Part shown: piece after piece, positions 1-10,837 of the stretch | How positions within the stretch are numbered: position 1 is the first letter of the stretch | How the letters are laid out: every line of letters starts with the position of its first letter | DNA from: Kappaphycus alvarezii | Taxonomy: Eukaryota > Rhodophyta > Florideophyceae > Gigartinales > Solieriaceae | Length of the DNA: 64,000 nt | Assembly (NCBI GenBank): GCA_002205965.3 | Contig: NADL03000512.1 | Location: 1,488,001 to 1,552,000 of the forward strand | Direction: 5' to 3' | Made by a program: the position numbers and the translations under genes | The notes under the pieces: model-generated | The model's input: only the letters and a program-made list of their open reading frames with translations | The model's database searches: none | Told to the model about the DNA's origin: nothing

Positions 1-27
1 TAAATAAAAAACTAGCAAGTGTCAAGA

Positions 28-62
28 GGGGGGAAATTTGGGTTGTTTCTAATGCATGAAAA
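28..62 (-). repeat. non-LTR 3' tail motif, reversed
   Basis: Read on the minus strand this ends in CATTAGAAACAACCC followed by AAATTTCCCCCC. It matches the terminal signature found at the 3' ends of the non-LTR elements in this window. No coding sequence is attached, so it is probably a severely 5'-truncated copy. Confidence 0.4.
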
Positions 63-639
63 ATATGGTCAGCTGTTCCCTGAGGGATGTCGTGATGGTA
101 AAGGCTTACAATGTCAAGGAATGGCGGGAAGCCGTCAAAACGCTAGAAAACTGGCTGGAGGGCGGCCAGCAAGATGAAAGGTACAGCAGCGCACAGTAAA
201 AATTCCTTATGGACACGTCTAAAATCCCGTAGAATTCATCTTCCAGCAAACGGTCTCAATCCTAAATCCGCAGAGCAGGATATCAAGACAATTTAAATTT
301 TGAGAATGAAAAGGAACAAAGTTAATGCAAGGTTGAAGTGTTTACGTGCTCGACTATTCAGGCATTTAAGGTTATTTGGCCAGGAGGAAGTATTAAGAGA
401 AGTGGCGTAGTCACACTATCTGTATAATTTCCTGGTGCCAACCTTATTTCATTCAGTCCACTGGTAACTATGTGCAGTATCAGGCGAACTGAGCGGTCTA
501 TTCATTGGTTCAATTTGAACTCTGGTCATGCTGAGTTGGAGGGATCCCTGGATCCAAATCGCTGTGGCGTTAAGATTCGCCTGAAACGACTTCCAGCAGA
601 CCACTGGCGTTACTCTGGACGAATCTCGCCGCGTAACGA
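63..639. other. no recognisable gene
   Basis: Short frames exist on both strands (for example a 107-codon minus frame covering 449-772), but nothing resembles a known family until the non-LTR tail begins at about 640. The stretch looks like decayed intergenic or transposon sequence. Confidence 0.4.
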
Positions 640-960
640 GGGGTTCATTTAGTGTACCAGATAAGCTGGCTGATATGCAGTAACCTCGTACGGTGCTGTG
701 CATGCGCGTTAAATGTTGCGACAGGCGCTTATGGTACTTCACTCTACCAGCAAGCAGAGGGGAGGCTAGCAAGTATACAAGCCGCGTTGGAGTTTACTGC
801 CGACGCGGAGTTTCGGTTTAAAAGAATACGGTGCCCCTCCCGAAGTCTAAGAGACTTTAAAAAATTTATGATGCGAAGTGAGGATGTTTGGAAAAGAATA
901 GCAACAGATATTGACGAACTTGCACGCCAACTTTCCTTCGCCAAAGAGAGATTGGAAAGC
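640..960 (-). pseudogene. lineage-1 non-LTR element, REL C-terminus and 3' tail
   Basis: On the minus strand about 33 residues ending NAACILASLPSACW match the C-terminus seen at 18.9 kb (NAACLLAGLPSTFW). A ~105-bp 3' tail follows, running through GCGACAGGCGCTTATGG to the terminal TGAACCCCTC near 640. This is the last part of a restriction-endonuclease-like (REL) domain of a non-LTR reverse transcriptase, 5'-truncated and inactive. Upstream residues (minus, 850-960) match less clearly. The same tail recurs at 22.44, 24.79, 35.69 (minus) and 47.14, 63.77 kb (plus). Confidence 0.65.
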
Positions 961-1394
961 AGAAATGTGGGAGAGAATTACTTTAATAGGTCAATAGATG
1001 GGCAGAAGATTGACTCACGCAGAAAGCTCACCGTTTACGCATGACTGCAAGCGTAAATACGGAGGATGTCGGGCACGGTATGATACCGCATACTCAGGTC
1101 CGATGAGGTTGCCGGACATCTTGCTGCAGTAAAACGGCAAAATCTGGAGATGTATTTTCTGTGGGTCCATGCTATGTTACAGAGAATCAAAGTTTTCGGA
1201 TAATCGAAGAAAATGTGAATCTGAGTTGAGCGGGCGGGCATTCAGAAGATTATACGGTAACGGATTTTTCAATACAGCAATATTGCAAATTGGGACTTAG
1301 AAGTAATTGATGGAGGCAAACTAGGACTTTAGAACAGCGGAATTTGATACGAAACTGACAAACATTAAAGATTTGACGTAATGTCAAGTTAAAA
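961..1394. other. no recognisable gene; left target duplication at its end
   Basis: No coding similarity was seen. The last ten bases (1,385-1,394, CAAGTTAAAA) are the left copy of the target-site duplication of the next feature. Confidence 0.5.
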
Positions 1395-1529
1395 TGTGCC
1401 ATCCACAGCTTTCGACGCATCGTACGGTTTCGCAAGTGGCTTGACAATGATACGATATCTACGCTCCGGTACAAATTTACTGGATACCAACCCACATATC
1501 TACCACAGTAAATTAACCCCCAATTTACA
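1395..1529 (+). mobile_element. 5'-truncated non-LTR tail with 10-bp target duplication
   Basis: These 135 bp are nearly identical to 18,987-19,121, the 3' untranslated tail of the lineage-1 element at 16.4-19.1 kb. They are flanked by CAAGTTAAAA at 1,385-1,394 and again at 1,530-1,539. The duplication fixes both ends of the insertion: only the tail was copied, as expected for abortive target-primed reverse transcription. The 3' end reads CAGTAAATTAACCCCCAATT and then ACA. Confidence 0.85.
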
Positions 1530-1539
1530 CAAGTTAAAA

Positions 1540-2055
1540 CTCGAAACTTTACTGTATTATTAGAGAGCTTACGAACAAAGAATTCAGAAATAAAACTGCC
1601 AACCTTCAGCAATAGAATTACAGTCTGTAATTCAATTGCAGAATTATGGAATGAAGTCGAGAGGTAAATTGCTGAAATGTGACCAGTTAGTGAAGACCCG
1701 TGAGAAATGGTTGTGAGGAATAAACATGGTGCATTCCCATTTGTCCATGCGTATACACGTTTTCAAATTTCAGAAAATAATTTCAGAAATACTTTTCAGA
1801 AATTTATCATACTACGTCTTTCTGAAGACCTTTCAGAATTCTGTTTTTGCGTAAGCTCACTATTAAGGCACAATGTTCATTAGAGGGATTGAAAGTGCAA
1901 GTGTTTCAAAGATCCTTATCCGCTTGGCGGATATATGAAACGGCAAGTTGCTTCAGGCCCTTACAGTGGTAGAAATGGTGACTACAGGAAAAGATCAGGT
2001 TTACCTGGAAGAATTGGTCAACAACAGGTGTAGAAATCTGAGTGAAAGAAGCTAG
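1540..2055. other. no recognisable gene
   Basis: AT-rich sequence with a local cluster of CAGAAAT/TTTCAGA words around 1,750-1,850 but no coding similarity. Confidence 0.4.
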
Positions 2056-2245
2056 TTACAATGTACCGTCAATTGCGGTCCTACAGCAGGGAATTTGGGT
2101 TTGTTCACGGCGAGTAGAGCCAGGTGCAAGTGTTACGGACATGCAGTCTACCGATGTCGCCATTATGACCGCCGCGAATTTCGGCCACCACAAAGTAGCT
2201 GCTGGTGTGGTGAGCGAGCAAGCGGCGTCGGGTATGGGCATTCAC
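2056..2245 (-). pseudogene. possible REL C-terminal fragment with tail
   Basis: On the minus strand DAACSLTTPAATLWW resembles the NAACLLAGLPSTFW end of lineage-1 proteins. It is followed at a similar distance by GAACAAACCCAAATTCCC, a variant of the non-LTR terminal signature. The match is short and could be chance. Confidence 0.3.
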
Positions 2246-2830
2246 GTGGGATGCTTCCGAAGTTGGAAAACTACCAGGTTGGTGCGGTGATGCTGAGAAC
2301 GGCGGGCGACCGTTCTGCTGCGGCGGATTTTCTGGACAGGGCCACCGTCCGAATGCACATGTTGGAGGGGTGCCGAGTGTGCTTCTTTACGGTGACCTGG
2401 GTCGAAACCACTGGAGGCTTCGTGTTGTGCATACTTGAGCAGCTTTTCGTCTCATCTTTGGATCGTAATTTGGCCTTTTGTCGAGGATAGGGAAACCAAG
2501 TTGAAGACTAGCTGTACTGTACAGTAGAGGGGTGATCCTTGCGTTGGTTGTCATACCGAACAGTATGACGGCGATAGCTGAGCATAAATGTGTCGCTTAC
2601 GTAAGCAGGTGATCGTGTACGGTGTACTTGAGACACACGAGTAAAAATGATTGATTGTCTTTTCGGGGGTTAGCCTAAAGAGAGGGCATACTTGCCCTGT
2701 ATTTTCTAACCTTGGACGGCGACACACTCCAAATATCAATAGCTTACACTGTCAGCTTGGCATTTTATGCTTTCTATACATCATAAAGTAAAGAATTTAA
2801 TGCACCTTGGAACATAGGCTAACCAAATTT
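2246..2830. other. no recognisable gene
   Basis: A plus-strand frame of 131 codons (2,095-2,490) is open but resembles nothing I know. CTGTACTGTACAGTA at 2,513-2,527 belongs to the TACAG word family. Confidence 0.35.
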
Positions 2831-2862
2831 TCAATCATTAAAAACCTCAATTTTCCCCCTTG
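2831..2862 (+). repeat. non-LTR terminal signature
   Basis: CATTAAAAACCTCAATTTTC followed by CCCC matches the terminal signature at 3,041 and 28,061. No coding region is attached. Confidence 0.45.
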
Positions 2863-3040
2863 AAGCAAAGATGAGTATTGTTTGTACTGTAATGACACTA
2901 GACGTACGGTATGTGGTGGTTTCTTGCAGAGACATTCAAGCAATGCTAACGTGAGCAGCATTTTATTTCAAACTCTAATGCAGTACAGTAGACAGACCTG
3001 TCGTCCTTTCTGTCGTCGGAAAATAGCCGTCCTGCATCCC

Positions 3041-3075
3041 TAATCAGTAAAGCACCCCAATTTTCCCCCCTTTTA
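3041..3075 (+). repeat. non-LTR terminal signature
   Basis: ATCAGTAAAGCACCCCAATT followed by TTCCCCCC is one of the clearest copies of the shared terminal signature. No coding region is attached. Confidence 0.5.
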
Positions 3076-3186
3076 TTTTCTGACGTTGACTCGAAGGAAT
3101 GACATCAGATTTCTAATGAGTAAGGATGTTTTCACAATACTACAACAGTACATAGTCATTTCGAAAGAATACTGTACGTACAGTAC

Positions 3187-3334
3187 TACTGCCAATCGAT
3201 GTCGCACGAAAGTGGCCGGTCGAGTGATGGAGACCTATGGCAAGCTTGGAGCGGTGCTCACCCAGAGGCACGCTGCCGCGGCCGTCATGTACAACGCGGC
3301 ATGCCTGCTCGCTGGCATTGAGACGCCCCTGTAA
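3187..3334 (+). pseudogene. REL C-terminal fragment (lineage 1 relative)
   Basis: The frame reads VAGRVMETYGKLGAVLTQRH and then NAACLLAGIE before a stop. This matches the last ~45 residues of the REL domain seen at 19.5-19.74 kb (VAVRAMETYGKVQAMLTPRH) and at 24.1 kb. It is the final helix-rich piece of the endonuclease-like domain, without the catalytic core. It sits just upstream of a duplicated tail motif (3,398-3,478), as expected for the 3' end of such an element. Confidence 0.6.
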
Positions 3335-3397
3335 GGAATGTTATTTAGTGTTACCCGTCAATGACTACTTATCCCGCAAAACGCATCAACGGTGGAT

Positions 3398-3478
3398 ACA
3401 ACCGACCACATCTTCTATGCATTAAAATAACCGACCACATCTTCCATGCATTAAAATAACCCAACAATTTCCCCGTAC
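3398..3478 (+). repeat. tandemly duplicated non-LTR tail
   Basis: The unit AACCGACCACATCTTC then ATGCATTAAAATAA occurs twice in direct tandem (about 3,399-3,430 and 3,430-3,460). The array ends in CCCAACAATTTCCCCG. The same unit recurs at 58,518-58,560. Confidence 0.6.
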
Positions 3479-3727
3479 CACGTCCTACCGTGGAGGAAAA
3501 GAATTGTACTCATTACTCCAGTCATCTAGAGTGTGCACTAAATGTCCTTGTACCCTGTTGATAGCTAGCTGGGCGGACCAGGTCGGCTACGTTCGGTGGG
3601 GATCGCGACATGATGGCCATAACCACTGACGACCTCAACGCGCGAGTGATACACTGGTAGATGCGCGTGCGAATATTAGCTTCCGAACGATGGCAACCTC
3701 TGGCAACACGGGATATAAACTCCTCGA

Positions 3728-5720
3728 TTAATAAGTCTCCGGAGAGGGGGCGCCGAGAAGGTCAAAACCAGGGGCTGAAATAGGAAACCCGGGTCGCAGG
3801 AGGCCTGGGATAGGGACACCAGGAACCTTGACAGCTTGGGTTGCAGGTCCCACATTGCGGTGTTGCGTGAGGGCGGCAGCCCCGCCGGCGACTTGCGTCG
3901 CTTTCATGAGTGAGGACTGCTTAAATGGGGACGCCATGGCGACGTCACAATAGATGGGCCGGTATGGGAGGCCGGATTCAGGATCACGGGGCGTTTGCAT
4001 GACGAGGACGTCGGCTGGCTTAAAGTGCATACCAAGGACGAGATTCTCGACTTATCCAAGCCTGCGGGGCGGAAAAAGTGCCACGCGTACACGTTGCGGA
4101 CGGAGCTGTGGCAGTAAATGTGTCAAAACTCTGAGACGCAGCGGTTTGTGCCAAGTTCGCAGTGGACATCTACTAGGTCCTGCTGGCAGTAGTGGCATTT
4201 CAAGGGCAAGTAGTCCGAGTAGACTAGGAGACCTAGGTGCCTGCGCAACGTAATGCCCCAGTGCTCCGGCGACACCTTCGTCGCAGTGGTTGAATGCGCA
4301 AATAGGAAAGCGGCAGCAACGCTCTGACGAAAGGCCAGGCCACGTATGCGGTGATGGTACCTTCCACGGAGTGGCAGCTGGGACGGTGCACTCTCTTCCG
4401 TAGATCATCTTCCCCAAACACCTTGGCCTTGACCTCTTGCTGTGCCCGATTTAGACGGGAATGAAGATTGACGAGCGTGTCAGTAAGGGAGGCAGGGTCA
4501 AAGGCACCTGGGTCGGTGACGAACGGATCACCGTGGATGCGGCGGACAAAGTTGAGCACAGCCCAGCGTGCCTGGTTAACCAGGATGGATCTATCCCCAC
4601 GAGCGCGTTTCCCAAGTACTGCGACGGAGCGGGGTGTAGAGTAGGCGGCCGTAGGTAATCGGGCGGGTGCAACGTCCAGAATGCTGGCAGTCTGGACGCT
4701 GCACCCGCTCGATCATGGAGAAGCCATGCTCTCCAAGATGGAGTTGGAGACACGCTTGTTCCCAGGCGTCATCCGCTAGGGGCACGTTATGGAACTCGAC
4801 ATAGGAGGATCGCTACAGAGAGTCAGACCCAGCTCAGCGGCGTGCCGAGAGTCAGCAAACTGGAACGCGTGAAGCACAAGGCATGCCGAGGCACATCGGC
4901 GATGCATGTGGAAACGAGGTCCCGGACTTGTTCCAGTAGCGCCAGGGTGCCAGGGTGCGGCGGTACTCCTCCACCTTGCTGGGCAAGAACGCCTTGGTGA
5001 AGGCAGCGTTTCCCAACGGGGCCCTGAGAAGCTCAAGACCGCCGCCTGGGCATTCCGAGATTGGAAAGTGGGCCAAGGAGGCGGCGCGTTCCACTGAAGA
5101 AATGTGCGGCCAGGAGATGCGGGTCTTTTGGTGGTTGATGAACAGACGGTAAGACGGGCGCTAGAGCGCAAGAGACTGCAGGGCTCGCCGCAGACCGTTG
5201 AGTGGCCCAATTTTTGTGCCGTCATCGGCGTCCGACTGATTGAATTTGATGCCTCCTCGGCGACCTGGCGGATGAGCGGTTGGATGGTCAACAGGAAAAG
5301 CAGCACGCTGGCAGGGTAACCCTGCTGGGTTCCGTGGGCACTAGAACGAATGGTTTGCTTGCGATTTGGAACAATGAGCGGTGGTTGGGAGCGATCGTAC
5401 ACCACGTTTGCAAATGGCAGAGGACAGAGCTGACGGCAATGGGGCGGATGTTCCCTGGGTTGGGCTGAAGCGGAAGGAGGGCGGACGCGTAGAGAAGGGG
5501 AGAAGCGAGTCGGGATGTTCTCCGCTTGCTTTGCGATTGACCAGTTTCGTGAACACTCCGATGCCGGTGACACCACCCTGGGGGCTGGGAGCGATTGTAG
5601 CATGTTGGCGGAAGCACCGCGGGTGCGTCTAGTCCAGGCCCGCCGTAGTGTCCCGCGGGATGCGATACGCAGCCCGCGCAACGGTGACATCAGTGAGTTA
5701 CGAGGGTGGTGGGAGGGCGG
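3728..5720 (-). pseudogene. lineage-3 non-LTR reverse transcriptase/REL element, frameshifted
   Basis: Read on the minus strand, pieces in several frames line up in the order of one protein. A reverse-transcriptase block has GNIRPIAV (about 5,440) and QQGYPASVLLFLLTIQPL (about 5,320-5,270). A post-RT segment (5,094-4,852) begins ERAASLAHFPISECPGGGLE. DDAWEQACLQLHLGEHGF follows near 4,780. The last block, KPADVLVM then YCDVAMASPF then GGAAA (4,020-3,880), is the restriction-like endonuclease core, ending FDLLGAPSPETY at the stop. The same C-terminal block recurs at 46.0-46.6 kb. At least four frame changes make it non-functional. The region is more GC-rich than its surroundings. Confidence 0.7.
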
Positions 5721-5821
5721 TGCTCGGGAGGCGGGGCGACTAGCCGCGGCGGAGACGGACCAAGTTGCTGCAGGAGCTGGATGGTAGCAGGTGCGTCAAC
5801 GTTGCTGTTGACAATCAGCAG

Positions 5822-5862
5822 TACGGGAAGTATTGGGTTATTTTAATAAGAGAGAAAGACGC
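5822..5862 (-). repeat. non-LTR terminal signature, reversed
   Basis: The minus strand reads ATTAAAATAACCCAATACTT then CCC, close to the lineage-3-type tail at 3,440-3,475. Confidence 0.4.
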
Positions 5863-5995
5863 TTTATTGTTTGTCGTGCTGAGAATTTTTTATTTTAATA
5901 ATATATGGAAGATGGTTGGTTGTACAGTATCCATGCCGCTGGAGGTGCGTTTCACGCGGCATACCGTTGAGAATTTTTTCCGACAGGGCCCGCCC

Positions 5996-6032
5996 AGGAA
6001 CAGAATACAGTATGTACAGTATTCTGTTCCTG
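5996..6032. repeat. imperfect palindrome
   Basis: AGGAACAGAATAC and its reverse complement GTATTCTGTTCCT face each other across about ten bases that are themselves a TACAG-type palindrome (CAGTATGTACA). The arms could form a hairpin. Function is unknown. Confidence 0.6.
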
Positions 6033-6129
6033 AGACCCTTGGTCGGGGTCGGGGCCAACAATTTAAGGATATTTGCGCTTCAAGCTGCTGTGTGTTGACA
6101 ATCGGCTGCATCATAGCCCAAACATGAGT

Positions 6130-6200
6130 TTACAGTGCAGCACCTTACTGTACTTAAAAAGTACGGTACAGCACGTACTGTACTGATACTGGAACATACC
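6130..6200. repeat. TACAG/GTACTG word cluster
   Basis: Repeated CTGTACT, GTACGGTACAG and GTACTGTACTG words. This is the first dense cluster of a pentamer family that peaks at 10.84-10.93 kb. Confidence 0.5.
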
Positions 6201-6399
6201 ATACCGATCCCAACAATGACGAATTGCTGGACAGTATTGGCCCGCTGCTCACGATGCAAATTGTAAGGTCAATAATGTACAGTTTCTATCACATTGGTTT
6301 ACATCACCAATTCTTATACATTGAATCAACCGATATTTTCATTTTCTCTGACTCGTAGTCCCAGTTTGTTCATTGTACTACTACAATATCTTTACTTCC

Positions 6400-6760
6400 A
6401 AACTGTGTCTACGGTACCGTTGTCCGATCCGGCGATTCTGCAAAAGGCTAACCGTTATCTCAAGCTTCAAACGCACATTGCAAATCCACCCTTTGAGGCA
6501 TCCATTTCGCACCTGTCCCTTTCTTTCCACCAGCTCTCACATACTTTCTTGTTGTTGGTCATAAATAATAAATCGCAAGTCCAAACCAAGATATTCAACT
6601 AATATGATTCTTGTGGTAGTAAGTCGTACCCCTGCCTCAAAACTGAAAGACCAAATCTGCCGATGCTTCAATAAAATCAACCAGCGCAAGACCCAATTCG
6701 CTCAAGCGAAAGGGGATGTGTTAAACTCCATATTAGCTCGTGTAAGCATTTCACAGCAGC
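6400..6760 (+). other. possible unrecognised coding segments
   Basis: Two stretches read like protein. The first (6,394-6,545) contains DPAILQKANRYLKLQTHIAN. The second (ATG at 6,604 to a stop near 6,757, about 50 codons) contains KLKDQICRCFNKINQRK and GDVLNSILAR. CAACTAAT followed by TGTGGTAG (6,596-6,621) resembles a branch point plus acceptor, and GTAAGC at about 6,740 resembles a donor. A small intron-containing gene on the plus strand, convergent with the FG-GAP gene, is possible. I do not recognise the protein, and no obvious donor separates the two stretches. Confidence 0.25.
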
Positions 6761-6940
6761 AATAACGTGCCCACCCACTCGACTACTACACCATCGGGCA
6801 TCTTCTTGACCTCATCCCTGCATACCACACCAGAAACCACATCATCACTCACTCTTGTCGTCATTTTTGCCAAGTCTCTTATTCACAATCAATCGCGCAC
6901 ATGCCACCCATCCACAGAGTCCTAGGGCCCGATATGGTGT

Positions 6941-8538
6941 CTACATAACACCAAACGTGATCTTTTGGTTCACCTGCACATTCCGCATCGAGTTTGCGAT
7001 ACGGCTCGTCCACCTTACCGTAACCCTGCCTACAGAACTTACACTTCCAAGTCCAAAGTGCACAGTGTCGAGGTAACTGCCCCCAGCTCCTTGCGCGCCT
7101 CGGGTTCCTACTCTCCTCACTATCTGTATCCGCCGTGGCATGAATATCGTGACGACTGCATGTAGTGACGTCGCCGCCCTGCTCGGGTCATTCAAGACTC
7201 TCACCAGTAAATAGTTGTTGCTGCCATCCAGCTCCATCATGTTTTTCAACAGCAAGTACGGCCCAAATTTGGGACCTGATACTTCTCCATGTCCGACAAT
7301 TGCATCCACCTTTCCATCCAAGTCGTAATCCACTGCCATAGCATTGTTGCCCACATCACCAGGCACCTTCGGGATCACGTTCTCCACTCTCCTGAATGTT
7401 TCGTCCTGGTTGTTGATGAGAAACACATCAGGCTCTTCATACTTTGCTACCAGAATGTCAATATAACCATCATTGTTAAAGTCTCCGACCGTGACACCGA
7501 TGCTGTTAGTATCTTCTGGTAGCATGGCAGCAGCTGTTACATCGACATACCTCCCTCGAACGTTTTTGAGCAATATGTCAGTACTTGGGGCATTGAGAGA
7601 AGGTCTCCTGGTAATCAGTGCACGATCAGCCCTGGCAATGTATAAATCAAAAAACCCATCGTTGTTAAAATCCAGCTCAACCGCGGCATTTGAGGTGAAA
7701 GCCGGTATGTTGAGGGAGCGAGGAAGAACACTCCTCGTAATCTCCTGAAATTCAAATGGTGCCGAAAGCCTAAAGAACCTCAACTCTTGGATACTTATGA
7801 GCTCCATCACCTGGTCCCTAGAAGTGTCTGTGAGCTCCGTGTTTGCTCTTGTGACCGCGCTGAGATCGCCAAGCTCTGTGACGAGTGAGTATTGTCCGTT
7901 GTTGTTGCTGTACGCATACTGGATTAAGCCATTCGGAGGCACTAGAAAGTTGACAAAGAGGGCATCAGGCCCTCCGCCCAACCTCCTTCTCCTCCCATTG
8001 GTGTTCAGCGACAAATCCATGAATTGGGTGTTTCTCATTCGACCCCCTTGTTGTCCGAGCCCTCTCAAATTGGTAGTGTCGAATATTTCACGCTGTGGAG
8101 TGATAATGTACATCTCTGCTGGCCTCGGATTGCCACCGCGACCTCCACCGACGGCGAATGACACGAGCATGTCCATGCTTCGAGCAGTGAGGCGGGCGAC
8201 ATTGATGCCATGGACATCCAGCACAATGGGACGGAAAATTCTGCTGTTGTTCTGGTTGATCAAAGGCACAAAATTGCCATTTCCATCGCCAAAGTAGATG
8301 CGAGTGAAATTGCGATTGTGAAAGTTGAGAATGATGTCGTAGTTGCCATCGGAATCCAAGTCGGCTACGGTGGGACCTCCAAACTTGAGCGAGCGGGAAG
8401 GGAACCGACTCCAAGGCCGGAGGCAGCAAACATATTTTGGAATACGAGCTCGGTATTGGGGGCATTGGTAGGGGCCTGGGCAAGAGAGGGAGTAAGGAGG
8501 AGGGCAAAGAGGATGGTGAGCATTGAGATGGAATACAT
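6941..8538 (-). CDS. secreted FG-GAP/VCBS repeat protein with ASPIC/UnbV-like C-terminus
   Basis: Probable start at 8,538, where a signal peptide reads MYSISMLTILFALLLTPSLA. The main frame then carries beta-propeller-type FG-GAP/VCBS repeats with calcium-binding signatures: DLDSDGNYD, DFNNDGFFD, DFNNDGYID and DYDLDGKVD. The last ~50 residues (VHFGLGSVSSVGRVTVRW then NVQVNQKI) match the ASPIC/UnbV module of CRTAC1-like extracellular proteins. Total is about 530 residues, typical for that group, so an extracellular or cell-wall role in adhesion or ligand binding is likely but not shown. A single frame change near 8,365-8,400 separates the signal-peptide frame (ending after FAASGLGV) from the repeat frame (SLKFGGPTVADLD). 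There is no room for an intron, so it is either a sequencing error or an inactivating indel. This is the only clear non-transposon gene in the window. Confidence 0.8.
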
Positions 8539-8771
8539 GTTGGACGATGATCGGCGGGGGGTGAGTGGGGGGAGTGGAAATGGAGGTGATGGTGGGTCAG
8601 ACAGGCAGAGCGATGGAAGGATTGGCCAACTAAATGGCCCGGCAGTGCAGGACTGGTACAGTGATGTGCGAATGGCTAGAAATGTTGAGTGAGAAGCTTG
8701 AAGCTCAATACAATCCAAACGGCTACGCACACTTAGTATTACCGACAAAGTTGTGTCGCGAGTCTGGACCA

Positions 8772-8790
8772 GGGGTATTTAAACAAGCCG
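8772..8790 (-). promoter_or_regulatory. possible TATA-like element of the FG-GAP gene
   Basis: The minus strand reads GCTTGTTTAAATACCCC about 240 bp upstream of the proposed start. The position is plausible for a promoter but rests on one motif. Confidence 0.25.
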
Positions 8791-8859
8791 ATTTGAAAAG
8801 AGATGAGTGTCGATTACTGGAATCGGCGAATAGGAATAGGTAAACAGCGTAGTAAACAT

Positions 8860-10340
8860 TACTGTACAATGAAGAAATTATAGCGGTGTGCAATTTTTGT
8901 GGTGGACTGACAGGGTAACCCATAGGCACGGGAGGCAGTAACCAAAGTTTAGTAGGAACAAAATGTACAGCTAGTCTATTCGAATAGAGAACGGTAAGTT
9001 GGCGTCAAGGGGAAAAGGGTTGGTACCGTAGGAGACTAGTATGATACAAGGGCGAAGGAAGACCAAAAGTAGAGGCAGAGGACTGGGATCCGCATCGGAT
9101 TTTGATAATATTAATACAGTGTGCAAAGTTGCATGCTAGCGGTGCCCCCTGTTTTCATATCTTTTATCTTTCTTTCATACGCTATTTCATACACCCTTTA
9201 TTGGATTCAATTAGTCGTAAATAATAAACATACATTCGTTTTTTTATGCAATTGCTATTTTAGAAAATCTGCAAAATATTCAAACCCACTCTTCATAAAA
9301 AGTTATCACCAAATTTGTTTATGCAACCAGCAGAGAAACAATCCACTGCAGGAGGGTCGTTTCATACAAATCTACTATCATCTACCACCTTTTCTGGGTG
9401 ACCCTCTTTCCTTATCTGTCTACGTGGGAAAACATTTCATGCTCAACCTCATTCCCTACTCACACAACAAATACACAGATCAATGCACTGCAAATTTCCC
9501 TGCAAGTCAACGTTTCATTGCCAAAAAACCAAACAGCAAATCTACCGTAAACCACCCTCGACCAACTCCCCACTTCAAGCTACAACGCAGTACAGTGTCG
9601 CGTTTCTGTCGCTTTGTAACAAAAGTGGCCATCTGTCCATTCGCGGGAATGCATGCGATGGTACAGTATCAACTAGACAAACAGCTGCGATTAGCCCAAA
9701 AAAAACACATGGATGCCTTCTAGACGCCATCCAAATTTGTTGCGTCCTGCTCGACAGTGCAGTGACGGCGCCCAGCCGACACAAGATTTTCGCTACCCTC
9801 ATGTTTATAGCACAGTGTATCTCTCCGTGCCCCAACTGGTCCTTGACAGATTGGCCATGTATTCGAGAGGGAGATGTGTGCAATGGATACCTCGTTTCCA
9901 TTGCTTATCGGAGGACTACCGTACTGCCCTTGCACAAGACTCCATTGTGTGCAGACAGTGCGCTGAGCAGTCTTTGCTGTACAGCACGACAGGGCTTGGT
10001 ATGGCACCTGCCCCTTCCCTTCTCCCCCTCCTGTTTCCCTGCCTTGCAGTCTGTAATCCTACTCCATGCAGCCATTATCCTCAGTTGCACTGCCAACGCC
10101 TGCGTCCCATCCTCTCCTCTGTAATCCATCAACTAACCTGCGATATTCCCTTTTCTTTCAACATGAATGTATTGTACAGTGGTCCATTTGTCAACGGCAA
10201 CCGCCCTGTCCATTGTTGACACACATGTTTTGTACATCTTTAGCTGAGATCCTTGTTAATTACGTGTCCATGTATTGTGTCTGTCCTCTTCAAAAATTCC
10301 AGTGCTTCATGGGCCATAACATCGACAATGCCCAAAGTCA
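8860..10340. other. C-skewed non-coding or unrecognised region
   Basis: The plus strand is rich in C and poor in G, so stop codons are rare and long plus frames open (for example 200 codons at 9,121-9,723 and 213 codons at 9,483-10,124). They overlap in different frames, show no family resemblance and follow the base skew. I do not call them genes. Confidence 0.4.
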
Positions 10341-10344
10341 TGCA

Positions 10345-10445
10345 CTTTGCACTGTACAGTATTCTGGGCAGGTACAGTATTTTATCGAGAGATCCCACGG
10401 CTCTGTCTACTTGTACAGTCCTGTACAGTACAGTACAACATTGTA
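10345..10445. repeat. TACAG pentamer cluster
   Basis: Repeated GTACAGTA words: CTGTACAGTATTCTGGGCAG, then GTACAGTATT, then TGTACAGTCCTGTACAGTAC. It belongs to the same family as the array at 10,838. Confidence 0.6.
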
Positions 10446-10560
10446 CGCCTAAATCTTTTGCGATGGCGGTAAATCTTTTGATGAATTTCCAACACTGGTC
10501 CTTACAAGTTTACTGTAATCATTCTATCCAATAATGTCTCTGTGCCAATTTTCGCTATGC

Positions 10561-10612
10561 AATACAGTACAGTACAATATTCTTGTGACATCACTACACA
10601 ACAGTACAGTGT
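10561..10612. repeat. TACAG pentamer cluster
   Basis: AATACAGTACAGTACAATA followed by ACAACAGTACAGTG. It is a short interrupted array. Confidence 0.6.
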
Positions 10613-10837
10613 AAGCTAGATTACTGTAAATTCGTTCCTTTTGGTCCTTGTTGAGATAAGTGTTACATACCTAATTTAATTTCAATTTGATACCCTTTCC
10701 CTGTTTGCAAATCCCTAAATTTTCTATCATTTTATGATACACTAAAGTTGCACACCGAATCAGACCAACCTTGTAAATTAACATTTTTCAGTCAACAAAG
10801 ACACACTTCTTCTTACCAGTTTCTGCATGCCAGTTCT

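Noticed and set aside
4776-5690. 304-codon minus-strand frame as a host gene
   Set aside because: It contains a piece of a reverse transcriptase (QQGYPASVLLFLL) and lies in a frameshifted non-LTR element; most of its length is out of the true frame.
9121-10219. Three long overlapping plus-strand frames
   Set aside because: Low G content makes stops rare on this strand; the frames overlap in all phases and resemble nothing.
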